From: Afipia massiliensis
GTDB lineage: Bacteria > Pseudomonadota > Alphaproteobacteria > Rhizobiales > Xanthobacteraceae
Length of the DNA stretch: 64,000 nt
Direction: 5' to 3'
NCBI RefSeq assembly: GCF_001006325.2
Contig: NZ_LBIA02000001.1
Location: 496,001-560,000, forward strand
Shown piece by piece: positions 47,790 through 56,795 of this stretch. Position 1 is the first letter of the stretch; every line of letters starts with the position of its first letter. Below the pieces are notes generated by a model. That model was not told the origin of the DNA and ran no database searches. It worked only from the letters and a program-made list of their open reading frames with translations. The position numbers were made by a program, and so were the translations under genes.

Positions 47790-50660
47790 TTACGCCTGGC
47801 TGGCGACAGCCTTGCCGAGTGCTGCCTGTGCCGCCGCCAGACGCGCGATCGGCACGCGATACGGCGAACACGACACGTAGTCGAGACCGATCTCGTGGCA
47901 GAACGCGACCGACGCGGGATCGCCGCCGTGCTCGCCGCAAATGCCCATCTTGAGGCCAGGACGCGCCTTGCGGCCGCGCTGCACCCCGATCTTCACCAGT
48001 TCGCCGACGCCGTCGCGATCGACCGAAATGAACGGATCGATCTCGAGAATGCCGCGGGCAATATAGGTGCCGAGGAAACTCGCGGCGTCGTCACGGCTGA
48101 TGCCGTAGGTGGTCTGCGTGAGATCGTTGGTGCCGAACGAGAAGAACTCGGCGGTCTTCGCGATCTCGCCCGCGAGCAGACATGCGCGCGGCAGTTCGAT
48201 CATGGTGCCTGTCTGATAGTTGAGCTTGACGCCGGTGTCCTTCATCACCGACTGCGCGGTCGCATCGATGCGCGCCTTGGTGATATCGAACTCGGCACGG
48301 GTCGCGATCAGCGGCACCATCACCTCAAGGCCCACCGGCTTGCCGGTGCGCTTGCCGGCCTCGACCGCGGCCTCGAAGATCGCACGCGCCTGCATCTCGG
48401 CGATTTCCGGATAGGCGATCGCCAGACGGCAACCGCGGAAGCCGAGCATCGGATTGAACTCGGCGAGTTCACGTGCGCGGTCCGCGATCCTGCGCGGATC
48501 GGTGTTCATTGCACGGGCGACTTCCTCGATCTCGCTCTGCGAATGCGGCAGGAATTCATGCAACGGCGGATCGAGCAGACGGATGGTGACCGGCAGCCCC
48601 TTCATGATCTCGAACAGATCGACGAAATCGGCGCGCTGCATCGGCAGAAGCTTGGCCAGCGCCGCGCGGCGCGCGCCTTCGTCTTCGGCGAGAATCATCT
48701 CGCGCACCGTGCGGATGCGCGTTTCCTCGAAGAACATGTGCTCGGTACGGCACAGGCCGATGCCTTCGGTGCCGAACTTCAGCGCAGTGCGCGCATCCGA
48801 CGGCGTATCCGCATTGGTGCGGACCTTCAGCTTGCGGACCTGATCGGCCCAGCCCATCAGCGTGGTGAAGTCGCCGGACAGTTCCGGCTCGATCATCGGC
48901 ATGCGGCCGGCCAGCACCTGACCCAGCGAGCCGTCGATGGTGATGACATCGCCGGCCTTGAAGCTGCGGTTGCCGATGGTCATCAGCCCGCGGCCGTAAT
49001 CGACGCGCACGGTGCCGCAACCGGACACGCAGGGCTTGCCCATGCCGCGCGCGACCACCGCCGCATGGGAGGTCATGCCGCCGCGCGTGGTAAGAATGCC
49101 TTCCGCGGCGTGCATGCCGTGGATGTCTTCCGGCGATGTCTCGACGCGCACCAGAATGACCTTGCGGCCATCGGCCTGCAGCTTGGCGGCTTCATCGGAC
49201 GAGAACACGATTTCACCGGCGGCCGCACCCGGCGATGCCGGCAGACCAGTGGCGATGACATCGCGCTTGGCGACCGGATCGATGGTCGGATGCAGCAACT
49301 GATCGAGCGAGGCCGGATCGATCCGCATGATCGCATCCTTCCTGGTGATCAGGCCTTCGTTGGCGAAATCGACCGCAATACGCAGCGCCGCCTTCGCGGT
49401 GCGCTTGCCGTTGCGAGTCTGCAGCATCCACAACTTGCCCTGCTCCACCGTGAATTCCATGTCCTGCATGTCACGGTAGTGCTTTTCGAGCAGCGTATAG
49501 ATCCGCGTCAGTTCCTTGAACGCGTCCGGCATCGCGACTTCCATCGATGCCTTGTCGGAACCGGATTCCTTGCGCGCGTATTCGGTGATGTCCTGCGGCG
49601 TGCGGATGCCCGCGACCACGTCCTCGCCCTGCGCGTTGATCAGGAATTCGCCGTAGAGACGCTTTTCGCCGGTGGACGGATTGCGCGTGAACGCAACGCC
49701 GGTCGCCGAGGTGTCGCCCATGTTGCCGAACACCATCGACTGGATGTTGACGGCGGTGCCCCATGACTCAGGGATATCGTGCAGGCGGCGATAGGTCACC
49801 GCGCGTGCATTCATCCACGACGAGAACACGGCGCCGACCGCGCCCCACAACTGCGCGTGCGGGTCCTGCGGGAAGTCCTTGCCGGTTTCGCGCGCCACAG
49901 CGTCCTTGTACCTGCCGACCAGATCGACCCAGTCGTCCGCGGTCAGTTCAGTGTCGAGCGAATAGCCCTTGCTGTCCTTGTAGGTGTCGAGGATGTCCTC
50001 GAAATGATGATGTTCGAAGCCGAGCACGACGTCCGAATACATCGTGATGAAGCGGCGATAGCTGTCATAGGCGAAGCGGCGGTCGCCAGAGAGGTGTGCC
50101 AGCGCCTCAACGGTCGTGTCGTTCATGCCGAGGTTGAGCACGGTGTCCATCATGCCCGGCATCGAAGCGCGTCCGCCGGAGCGAACCGAAACCAGCAGCG
50201 GGTTCTTCGCATCACCGAAGGTCTTGCCGGCGATCTTGCCGACGGTGACGAGCGCCTTCTCGACCTGCGCCTTCAGATCCTTCGGATAGGTTTTGTCGTT
50301 GGCGTAGAAATACGTGCAGACCGAAGTTGGAATCGTGAAACCGGGCGGCACCGGCAAACCGAGATTGGCCATCTCGGCGAGGTTCGCGCCCTTGCCGCCG
50401 AGCAAATCGCGCATGCCGGCCTTGCCCTCGGCGCGACCGTCACCGAACGTGTAGACCCACTTGCCAGCCTGAGCTGTTTGCTTCGCCGCTGGCTTCGCAA
50501 TCTTCTTGGCCGCTGGCGCGGATGTCTTCACGGCTGCTTTCGCAGCGGCTTTGCCTGTGGGTTTCGCCGAGACCGGCTTCGCTTTTGCGGCCGGCTTCGA
50601 TTTTGAAACTGATTTCGGGGAGGACTTCGCGGCGGATTTCTTCGATGAGGCTTTGGCCAT
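47790..50660 (-). CDS. ppdK: Pyruvate, phosphate dikinase with Ala/Lys-rich N-terminal extension
   Basis: It interconverts pyruvate, ATP and Pi with PEP, AMP and PPi. The 956-aa protein has an ATP-grasp domain (about residues 85-450), the swivelling phosphohistidine domain with 'GGMTSHAAVVARGMGKPCVSG' (catalytic His about residue 524) and the PEP/pyruvate TIM barrel with 'CGEHGGDPASVAF'. The first ~65 residues are almost only Ala, Lys, Ser, Pro and Thr, a histone H1-like tail absent from typical PPDKs. The chosen ATG (MAKASSKK) follows an upstream in-frame ATG with no clear ribosome site. Confidence 0.95.
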   Translation of the reverse strand: MAKASSKKSAAKSSPKSVSKSKPAAKAKPVSAKPTGKAAAKAAVKTSAPAAKKIAKPAAKQTAQAGKWVYTFGDGRAEGKAGMRDLLGGKGANLAEMANLGLPVPPGFTIPTSVCTYFYANDKTYPKDLKAQVEKALVTVGKIAGKTFGDAKNPLLVSVRSGGRASMPGMMDTVLNLGMNDTTVEALAHLSGDRRFAYDSYRRFITMYSDVVLGFEHHHFEDILDTYKDSKGYSLDTELTADDWVDLVGRYKDAVARETGKDFPQDPHAQLWGAVGAVFSSWMNARAVTYRRLHDIPESWGTAVNIQSMVFGNMGDTSATGVAFTRNPSTGEKRLYGEFLINAQGEDVVAGIRTPQDITEYARKESGSDKASMEVAMPDAFKELTRIYTLLEKHYRDMQDMEFTVEQGKLWMLQTRNGKRTAKAALRIAVDFANEGLITRKDAIMRIDPASLDQLLHPTIDPVAKRDVIATGLPASPGAAAGEIVFSSDEAAKLQADGRKVILVRVETSPEDIHGMHAAEGILTTRGGMTSHAAVVARGMGKPCVSGCGTVRVDYGRGLMTIGNRSFKAGDVITIDGSLGQVLAGRMPMIEPELSGDFTTLMGWADQVRKLKVRTNADTPSDARTALKFGTEGIGLCRTEHMFFEETRIRTVREMILAEDEGARRAALAKLLPMQRADFVDLFEIMKGLPVTIRLLDPPLHEFLPHSQSEIEEVARAMNTDPRRIADRARELAEFNPMLGFRGCRLAIAYPEIAEMQARAIFEAAVEAGKRTGKPVGLEVMVPLIATRAEFDITKARIDATAQSVMKDTGVKLNYQTGTMIELPRACLLAGEIAKTAEFFSFGTNDLTQTTYGISRDDAASFLGTYIARGILEIDPFISVDRDGVGELVKIGVQRGRKARPGLKMGICGEHGGDPASVAFCHEIGLDYVSCSPYRVPIARLAAAQAALGKAVASQA

Positions 50661-50764
50661 GGCTTCCAGACGCTGCATGAGTGAAACGGCAGCGGCGTTA
50701 CACCACGGTTGCCCGCTGACGTGCAAGCGACTCCCGGCCGATATCCGCGTTGTTTATCACGGAC

Positions 50765-50828
50765 GGTTACAGATTGTTACAGAATCGCGCAAATCGCGAT
50801 GTTTTGTTACCAAGCGTGTAACAATCTG
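50765..50828. promoter_or_regulatory. GTTAC-repeat inverted motif upstream of ppdK
   Basis: A perfect 12-bp inverted repeat, cagattgttaca (50770..50781) and tgtaacaatctg (50817..50828), encloses a second inverted pair atcgcg/cgcgat. GTTAC-like pentamers recur at 50766, 50777 and 50805. The location 100-165 bp before the ppdK start suggests a regulator site, but the protein that binds is unknown. Confidence 0.6.
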
Positions 50829-50838
50829 AAATATTCCG

Positions 50839-50982
50839 TTACTTAATGATCCCCAACCCGATGATGCCGATCAGGATCAGATAGATCGCCACGATGAAAT
50901 TCAGCAGCCGCGGCATGACGAGAATCAGTACACCGGCAATGAGTGCGACGATCGGCTGAATGTTGGCGACGCTGATGGACAT
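50839..50982 (-). CDS. DUF3096 small membrane protein, 47 aa
   Basis: Product MSISVANIQPIVALIAGVLI... has two closely spaced hydrophobic helices, including 'MPRLLNFIVAIYLILIGIIG'. That sequence matches DUF3096, a family of tiny inner-membrane proteins of unknown function. ATG 50982 is chosen over a frame extension of 17 codons. It lies upstream of ppdK on the same strand, separated by the GTTAC motif. Confidence 0.85.
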   Translation of the reverse strand: MSISVANIQPIVALIAGVLILVMPRLLNFIVAIYLILIGIIGLGIIK

Positions 50983-51295
50983 CTGATGTCTCCCGGACAT
51001 TGAAGGGATGAAACGGCACGCGAATCGGGACAAAAGTTATCTTCCCGCCGCGTGCCGCAACAGCCAACGGCCTCGATAAGCGGTGAGTTCCATTGCGGAT
51101 GAAAACTTGTGCAGCCACCGCACTGCCGTCACTTTCATGAAAATGCCCCGGTGAAATCACATTCCGTCAGGAACGATGCTCCGCGCTCGCCATTGTCACC
51201 GCTGTTGATCGGCCTTCACCGATTTTCCGAGCGTGATCGACATGAGCGAAGCCGCTCGGCGCGCGATCAGGCTCCTTTTGATCAAGGAGAAACCC

Positions 51296-51658
51296 ATGCG
51301 TAATCCCCTTCTCGCAGCAGCGCTGCTGGCCACTGCCACAGCAATGCCGCTCGCGGCACATGCCCAGCAGCGCATCATTGTCGAGGAAGGCGTGACGACC
51401 GGTCTCGTCGGCCCCGGCGTCGGCATCATCGCAGAAGACGAGCGCCCGCGGTTCCGCCAGTACATCGTTCAGGAGCGCGTCCCCTCATATGCGATCGAGT
51501 CGCCTGTGCGCGTCGGCACCATCCTGCCGGAAAGCGGCGTGACCTATTATGACGTGCCGCAGCAGTATGGCGCGACCAGCTATCGCTACACGGTGGTCAA
51601 CGACCGGCCGATCCTGGTCGAACCGCGCACTCGCCGCGTGATGCAGGTGATCGACTAG
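51296..51658 (+). CDS. DUF1236 domain-containing exported protein
   Basis: The 120-aa protein starts with a signal peptide (MRNPLLAAALLATATAMPLAAHAQ). The DUF1236 region follows ('RFRQYIVQERVPSYAIESPV' then 'VGTILPESGVTYYDVPQQYG'), ending 'YTVVNDRPILVEPRTRRV'. The family is widespread in Rhizobiales with no known role. A strong AAGGAG site lies before the ATG at 51296. A REP-like element and a terminator follow. Confidence 0.88.
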   Translation: MRNPLLAAALLATATAMPLAAHAQQRIIVEEGVTTGLVGPGVGIIAEDERPRFRQYIVQERVPSYAIESPVRVGTILPESGVTYYDVPQQYGATSYRYTVVNDRPILVEPRTRRVMQVID

Positions 51659-51680
51659 CACGCTGGGAAATCAAACTCCG

Positions 51681-51756
51681 CTCATTCCCGCGAACGCGGG
51701 AATCCAGACCTTCAACAAAAGACTGGGTCCCCGCTTTCGCGGGGACGAGCGGGAAT
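51681..51756. repeat. Double REP-like hairpin after DUF1236 gene
   Basis: Left hairpin attcccgcg/cgcgggaat and right hairpin gtccccgc/gcggggac. Same family as 47621. Confidence 0.8.
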
Positions 51757-51816
51757 AGCAATAACGGTCTCGTTTGGGCCGATGGTCGTCCCCTCCATGG
51801 TGGCCCAAACGAAATT

Positions 51817-51852
51817 GCCCCGCACGGTTTCCCGTGCGGGGCTTCTTTTTTG
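51817..51852 (+). terminator. Strong rho-independent terminator
   Basis: 11-bp stem gccccgcacgg / ccgtgcggggc, four-base loop, followed by TTCTTTTTT. It terminates the DUF1236 transcript 160 bp after its stop and lies just before the stop of the convergent gene. Confidence 0.88.
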
Positions 51853-51862
51853 AAACTTGCTG

Positions 51863-52969
51863 TTACGATCCCTGCAGCATCGACAGAATGTTGCTGGTCG
51901 ATCTGTAATTCTGGACCACATTGTCGCGGAACGACGGAGACCATCCCGACGCCAGACGTTCCTCATCGCTCATCGCGGAATAGCTCTGAAGAATTCCGAG
52001 GCTGAGCTGTGTAGGATCGCCGCTCTGCTGGCTTTGCTTGAGAGAGCTAAGAATGTTGGCGCGTGTGCGCGAATCCAGTTCCTTCTTGGCCGCGTAGATT
52101 TCCTGGTTGGAGAACTGCTGATCCTGATTGAGCGTGATCGCCGACAGCGAGCGGTTGTCGATCGACGAAAAATCCACAAGCTGTCCGAATTTCCGCGCCG
52201 GATCGTAGACCAGTTCCGTGCCCTTCTCAGTGGCGAGGCTGGCCTGCGCATCAAGCGCGGCGCGGACATTGGTCGCAACCGTGCTGAATGTCTTGGTCGT
52301 GCCGACCGGCGCGCCGTCCGGATACAGCGCGAGATAGCTGGCGACCGGATCGCCTGAAATGCCGGATGGTGCAGTGTCAGGCTTCTGCTTCGCGGCCTCA
52401 TAGCCCTTCAGTACGGCGGCGCGCTGCGCCGACCATGCTGCGGTCCCCTTCTCCTCAACGCTCGCGCCGTCGAGATACTCCAGCGCCGCCTTGTAGACGA
52501 CGGTGTAATTCTTCGTCATCGACGTGGCCGCGGCGGCAGGCGCGAGCGCGGCGTTGAAGCGAGCGGTCAGTTCGCCGGACGCGACGCTTTGTTCGTCGGG
52601 CGTGAACTTTCCGCCGCTGTTGGTCGCGATGGCGAATAGCGAGCGGCGATCCAGCGCCGACAGATCGACGGTGGTTTTTCCGTCGGCGCCTAGCGGGCCG
52701 GTCACCTTCGCCGCGACATAGAGCTTGTCGAGCGCCGCGCGCGTGTCATTCGTGACCGTCGCGAAATCCGGCGTCTTCGCCTCGGCCGCCATGCGCGCCT
52801 TCGCAGCATCCGACAGCGTGAGATTGGTCGCTGCGTTGGGATCGGACGAACTGGCCGTCTCGGTCGTGTTGATCGCGTCCAGCAGCGACGGCTGCGTCGC
52901 CGCCGCCGTGCGCGCATAGGCAGAACCGAGTTGGGCGTAAGGATTGGTGCCGGTATTGATCGACGTCAT
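51863..52969 (-). CDS. Hypothetical protein with internal domain duplication, 368 aa
   Basis: I do not recognise a family. The protein has no signal peptide and begins MTSINTGTNPYAQLGSAY, a Ser/Thr/Ala/Asn-rich style reminiscent of secreted axial (flagellar-type) proteins. Two related segments are visible: about residues 70-145 (ATVTNDTRAALD ... VDLSALDRRSLFAIATN ... FTPDEQSVASGELTARFNAAL) and about 228-312 (FSTVATNVRAALD ... VDFSSIDNRSLSAITLN ... FSNQEIYAAKKELDSRTRANI). A CtrA-like box lies 55-70 bases upstream of the start. Flagellar or cell-cycle linkage is inference only. Confidence 0.8.
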   Translation of the reverse strand: MTSINTGTNPYAQLGSAYARTAAATQPSLLDAINTTETASSSDPNAATNLTLSDAAKARMAAEAKTPDFATVTNDTRAALDKLYVAAKVTGPLGADGKTTVDLSALDRRSLFAIATNSGGKFTPDEQSVASGELTARFNAALAPAAAATSMTKNYTVVYKAALEYLDGASVEEKGTAAWSAQRAAVLKGYEAAKQKPDTAPSGISGDPVASYLALYPDGAPVGTTKTFSTVATNVRAALDAQASLATEKGTELVYDPARKFGQLVDFSSIDNRSLSAITLNQDQQFSNQEIYAAKKELDSRTRANILSSLKQSQQSGDPTQLSLGILQSYSAMSDEERLASGWSPSFRDNVVQNYRSTSNILSMLQGS

Positions 52970-53022
52970 GGGTCGTCCGCCGTCATGCCTTGTTAACGAA
53001 GGTTACCGGAACCTTTCAGAAC

Positions 53023-53041
53023 ATGGTTAACGAGGGGTAAA
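53023..53041 (-). promoter_or_regulatory. CtrA-like box upstream of the 368-aa gene
   Basis: On the minus strand it reads tttacccctcgttaaccat, against the CtrA consensus TTAA-N7-TTAACCAT with a single mismatch in the first half. A weaker second TTAAC-type sequence is at 52992..52996. Binding is predicted, not shown. Confidence 0.6.
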
Positions 53042-53067
53042 CGCACGCCGCTACCGCAGTTGAAAGA

Positions 53068-53199
53068 TCACCCCACCCGACTGGCCTTCGGCCAGCCACC
53101 CTCCCCATCAAGGGGAGGGATAAACTTGCGGGACGTAAGCGGCTCTTTCTTCTCCCTCCCCCTTGTGGGGAGGGTCGGACCGAAGGTCCGGGGTGGGGG
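53068..53199. repeat. Large intergenic repeat, relative of 45717..45863
   Basis: Contains accctccccatc...ggggaggga and cctcccccttgtggggagg hairpins plus flanking caccccaccc and ggggtgggggt inverted ends. It directly abuts the glyS stop codon, so it likely serves as the terminator of glyQS. Confidence 0.82.
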
Positions 53200-55272
53200 T
53201 CAATCCTGAATCTTGGAGAAGTCCGCCACCGCGCGCGTGGCTTCGCGGATTTCGTTGAGCAGCTTCAGACGATTTTCGCGCACGGACTTGTCGTCGTCGT
53301 TGACCTTCACCTTGTCGAAGAAAGCATCGACAGCGGGCCTCAGCTTGGCCATCGCCGTCATCGCTGAGCCGAAGTCTTCCTTGGCCACCGCAGCGCTTGC
53401 CTCAAGCTTAGTCTGCGCGATGGCGCCGGCGAGGGTCTTCTCTTCATCGAGTTTGTAGAGCGTCGCATCGGGTGCGCCGTCGAACTTGCGCTTGTCCTTC
53501 TTCTCTTCGATGGAGAGGATGTTCGACGCGCGCTTGGTGCCCGCGAGCAGGTTCTTGCCGTCGTCGCTGTCGAGAAATTTGCCCAGCGCCTCGACGCGGC
53601 GCACGACCATCAAGAGATCGTCCTGACCTCCGAGCGCGAACACCGCGTCAACGAGATCATGCCGTGCGCCCTGATCGCGGAGCTGAACTTTGAGGCGATC
53701 AGCAAAGAAGGCGAGGAGATCCTTGCCGTCATGCGGCTTATCCGCCTTGGCGAAAGCGGCAAGCAACGGCAAACGAATTCCATTGTCACCCACAAGACGG
53801 ATGACTCCCAGCGCCGCGCGGCGCAATGCAAACGGGTCTTTGCTTCCGGTCGGCTTTTCATCGATGGCCCAGAAGCCGGTCAGAATGTCGAGTTTGTCGG
53901 CGAGTGCGACGGCAACTGAAACCGCATCAGTCGGTACACGATCGGCAGGCCCCTGCGGCTTGTAGTGATCCTCAATGGCTGTCGCGACGGACGCGTCTTC
54001 GCCCTGCGCAAGCGCGTAATACTTGCCCATCAGCCCCTGCACTTCGGGGAATTCGCCGACGACTTCGGTGAGCAGGTCGGCTTTCGCGAGTTGCGCAGCA
54101 CGTTTGGTCTTCGCAGCATCGGCACCGACCAGCGGCGCGAGTTCAGCGGCGAGCCGCTCGATGCGAGCAATGCGCTCGGCCTGCGTACCGATCTTTTCGT
54201 GGAACACGATCTGCGCGAACTTCGGCAGCCGGTCTTCCAGCTTCGTCTTGAGATCGGTCTCGTAGAAGAACTTCGCATCCGACAAGCGCGCGCGGATGAC
54301 GCGCTCGTTACCCGCAACAATCGCCTTGCCGCCATCGCTGGCTTCGACATTCGCGGTGAGGATGAATTTGTTGGCGAGCTTGCCGGTCTTCGGATCGCGA
54401 ACGACAAAGCATTTTTGGTTGTTGCGGATGGTGGCGCGGATCACTTCACCGGGGATCGACAGGAATTCTTGGTCGAACGATCCCATCAGCACCACCGGCC
54501 ATTCGACCAGTCCGGCGACCTCGTCGAGCAGCACGTGATCCTCGACCAGTTCAAAGCCCTGTGCGAACGCCAGTTCCTTGGCGTCTTCAAGGATGATGTT
54601 CTTGCGCCGCTCGGGATCGAGCACGACCTTGGCGGCTTCCAGCTTCGACACATAGTCGTCGAAACGGCGCACCTCGATGGCGGCGGGCGCCATGAAGCGG
54701 TGACCATGCGTGGTCTGTCCGGCTTCGATACCGGCGACATCGAATTTCACGATTTCCGGCTCTTCGGTCTCGGGACCGAAGGTCGCGATGATCGAATGCA
54801 GCGGCCGCACCCAGGTCAGTGCGCCGTTTTTCGCGGAGCGCTCGCCCCAGCGCATCTGCTTCGGCCACGGGAAGGTGCGGATGATCAGCGGGATGATTTC
54901 CGCGATCACGTCGATGGCGGGACGACCCGGCTTCTCGATCAGCGCGATATAGAAATCGCCTTTCGGGTCGCGCTGGATCTTCGCTTCATCGAGCGACTTG
55001 AGGCCGGTGGCTTTCAGGAAGCCCTGCACGGCGGCATCGGGCGCGCCCATCTTCGGGCCCTTGCGCTCCTGCTTGAGGTCCGGCTGACGCGCGGGAATGC
55101 CGTGCACGGTGAGCGCGAGACGGCGCGGCGTCACGAATGCCTTGGCGCCTTCATAGACGAGGCCCTCGGCGACCAGCTTGTCGGTGACCATCTTGCGCAG
55201 GTCATCCGCCGCCTTCGCCTGCATGCGCGCGGGAATTTCTTCGGAGAACAGTTCGAGAAGAAGATCAGGCAT
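53200..55272 (-). CDS. glyS: Glycine--tRNA ligase beta subunit
   Basis: Beta subunit of the alpha2beta2-type GlyRS, which charges tRNA-Gly. The 690-aa protein begins [18 protein letters not shown], the conserved start of the family, and has '[20 protein letters not shown]', '[10 protein letters not shown]' and a C-terminal anticodon-binding-like region. Start ATG 55272 lies 2 bp after the stop of glyQ, with a frame extension into glyQ that is not used. Confidence 0.97.
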   Translation of the reverse strand: MPDLLLELFSEEIPARMQAKAADDLRKMVTDKLVAEGLVYEGAKAFVTPRRLALTVHGIPARQPDLKQERKGPKMGAPDAAVQGFLKATGLKSLDEAKIQRDPKGDFYIALIEKPGRPAIDVIAEIIPLIIRTFPWPKQMRWGERSAKNGALTWVRPLHSIIATFGPETEEPEIVKFDVAGIEAGQTTHGHRFMAPAAIEVRRFDDYVSKLEAAKVVLDPERRKNIILEDAKELAFAQGFELVEDHVLLDEVAGLVEWPVVLMGSFDQEFLSIPGEVIRATIRNNQKCFVVRDPKTGKLANKFILTANVEASDGGKAIVAGNERVIRARLSDAKFFYETDLKTKLEDRLPKFAQIVFHEKIGTQAERIARIERLAAELAPLVGADAAKTKRAAQLAKADLLTEVVGEFPEVQGLMGKYYALAQGEDASVATAIEDHYKPQGPADRVPTDAVSVAVALADKLDILTGFWAIDEKPTGSKDPFALRRAALGVIRLVGDNGIRLPLLAAFAKADKPHDGKDLLAFFADRLKVQLRDQGARHDLVDAVFALGGQDDLLMVVRRVEALGKFLDSDDGKNLLAGTKRASNILSIEEKKDKRKFDGAPDATLYKLDEEKTLAGAIAQTKLEASAAVAKEDFGSAMTAMAKLRPAVDAFFDKVKVNDDDKSVRENRLKLLNEIREATRAVADFSKIQD

Positions 55273-55273
55273 C

Positions 55274-56221
55274 TTACGCCACCTTGCCCGCTTCAGTGTG
55301 CATCCATGCTTCGCCGCAGGCCTTGGCAAGTTCGCGCACGCGCAGGATGTAGCTCTGACGCTCGGTGACCGAGATCACGCCGCGCGCGTCGAGCAGGTTG
55401 AACACGTGGCTCGCCTTGATGCACTGGTCGTAAGCCGGCAGCGCCATCAGATGCGCCTCGCGCTTGCCGGGCTCTTTTTTGTTTTCTTGCCACCCGGCAT
55501 CGAGATATTTCTTGCAGGCGCTCTCGGCCATCTTGAACTGCTCGAAGAGCATCGCGGTGTCGGAGTGTTCGAAATTGTGCCGCGAGTACTCCTGCTCGGC
55601 CTGCAGGAACACGTCGCCATAGGTGACCTTCTCGTCACCATCGCGGCCGTTGAAGTTGAGATCGTAAACGTTGTCGACGCCCTGCACATACATCGCGAGG
55701 CGCTCGAGCCCGTAGGTGAGTTCGCCTGCGACCGGCGCGCATTCGACGCCAGCGACCTGCTGGAAATACGTGAACTGCGAGACTTCCATGCCGTCGCACC
55801 AGCACTCCCAGCCGAGACCCCACGCGCCAAGCGTCGGGCTCTCCCAGTCGTCCTCGACAAAACGGATGTCATGCAGCGCCGCATCGACGCCAATCGCCTT
55901 CAATGACTTCAGGTAGAGATCCTGAATGTCCGGCGGCGACGGCTTCAGGATCACCTGAAACTGATAGTAGTGCTGCAGGCGGTTCGGGTTCTCGCCGTAA
56001 CGGCCATCCTTCGGGCGGCGCGACGGCTGCACGTAAGCCGCGTTCCAGCGCTTCGGGCCGAGCGCGCGCAGCGTGGTCGCCGGATGGAACGTGCCCGCGC
56101 CGACTTCCATGTCGTAGGGCTGCAGGATGACGCAGCCATGGTCGGCCCAATAGCGCTGCAGCGTCAGGATCAGGCCCTGAAACGAGCGCTCGGGTCGCAT
56201 GTGCGGAGGTAGGGAATCCAT
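55274..56221 (-). CDS. glyQ: Glycine--tRNA ligase alpha subunit
   Basis: The 315-aa catalytic class II subunit carries '[20 protein letters not shown]' and '[20 protein letters not shown]', the family signature, and '[19 protein letters not shown]'. It precedes glyS with essentially no gap, so the two subunits are made together. The upstream 270 bp contain no gene. Confidence 0.97.
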   Translation of the reverse strand: MDSLPPHMRPERSFQGLILTLQRYWADHGCVILQPYDMEVGAGTFHPATTLRALGPKRWNAAYVQPSRRPKDGRYGENPNRLQHYYQFQVILKPSPPDIQDLYLKSLKAIGVDAALHDIRFVEDDWESPTLGAWGLGWECWCDGMEVSQFTYFQQVAGVECAPVAGELTYGLERLAMYVQGVDNVYDLNFNGRDGDEKVTYGDVFLQAEQEYSRHNFEHSDTAMLFEQFKMAESACKKYLDAGWQENKKEPGKREAHLMALPAYDQCIKASHVFNLLDARGVISVTERQSYILRVRELAKACGEAWMHTEAGKVA

Positions 56222-56494
56222 CGGAAATCTTTGACAATCTGGAAGGGGTGATTTGCGCGCGGACCGTATCGGCGCAGGCTAACGGAATCAAGGCGATAGC
56301 CCCGTTCCCACGGCAATTCCTGCCGGAATCGGCCGGATTTTAGCGATCGCCCGAACGCCGGTTTAACCGCAGCGACAGGTGAGCGCCCGAGGCCGGGTCG
56401 GAGCTTTCCCTTTGTTAGCAACTGCCAGCTAGCAAAGCCGGGTTGCAACCAACGGCCGGATTTAACCGGCGGTGCATTCTCGACAGGGACGACA

Positions 56495-56581
56495 ATGATT
56501 GTTTTTCAGGTTTTGGCCGCGGCGGCCATCATGGCCTCGCTGTGCATCATGATGATCAACGACGTGCGCAGGCACGGCTAA
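56495..56581 (+). CDS. Membrane microprotein, 28 aa
   Basis: An ATG at 56495 with AGGGA 6 nt upstream opens a 28-codon frame: MIVFQVLAAAAIMASL, then CIMMINDVRRHG. It is a single hydrophobic helix with a short basic cytoplasmic end, the layout of regulatory or transporter-associated membrane microproteins. Size prevents certainty. It stands in the gap between glyQ and the convergent small gene. Confidence 0.55.
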   Translation: MIVFQVLAAAAIMASLCIMMINDVRRHG

Positions 56582-56594
56582 TTTTCAAGACCAA

Positions 56595-56780
56595 CTAACT
56601 CGGCCGATAAGTTCCCGTATCAGGATCGCGGCGCAGTTTCGGCATACTCTCCTTCTCCGCGGGCTTGGCCTTGCGCGCCTCCTCAAGCTCGCGGTTGATG
56701 CGCCTGCTTTCGCGCACCGCGAGGCGCAGCAGCGCGGCCCCGCCGAGAATTCCGGCAGCGACCAGGATCAGCGGCGGCAT
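56595..56780 (-). CDS. Small membrane-anchored protein, 61 aa
   Basis: An N-terminal transmembrane helix (PPLILVAAGILGGAALLRLA) is followed by a charged helical stretch (RESRRINRELEEARKAKPAE) and a C-terminal 'LRRDPDTGTYRPS'. No family is recognised. The gene is 15 bp downstream of the S49 peptidase gene on the same strand, suggesting co-transcription. Confidence 0.72.
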   Translation of the reverse strand: MPPLILVAAGILGGAALLRLAVRESRRINRELEEARKAKPAEKESMPKLRRDPDTGTYRPS

Positions 56781-56795
56781 GACCAGTCTCCCATC

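Noticed and set aside
47775-49766. Long plus-strand open frame (about 660 codons)
   Set aside because: It is antisense to ppdK and its Arg/His/Asp-rich composition is typical of a shadow frame in GC-rich DNA; the ppdK reading has full catalytic motifs.
53965-55368. Plus-strand open frame of about 467 codons
   Set aside because: Antisense to glyS, which is unambiguous.
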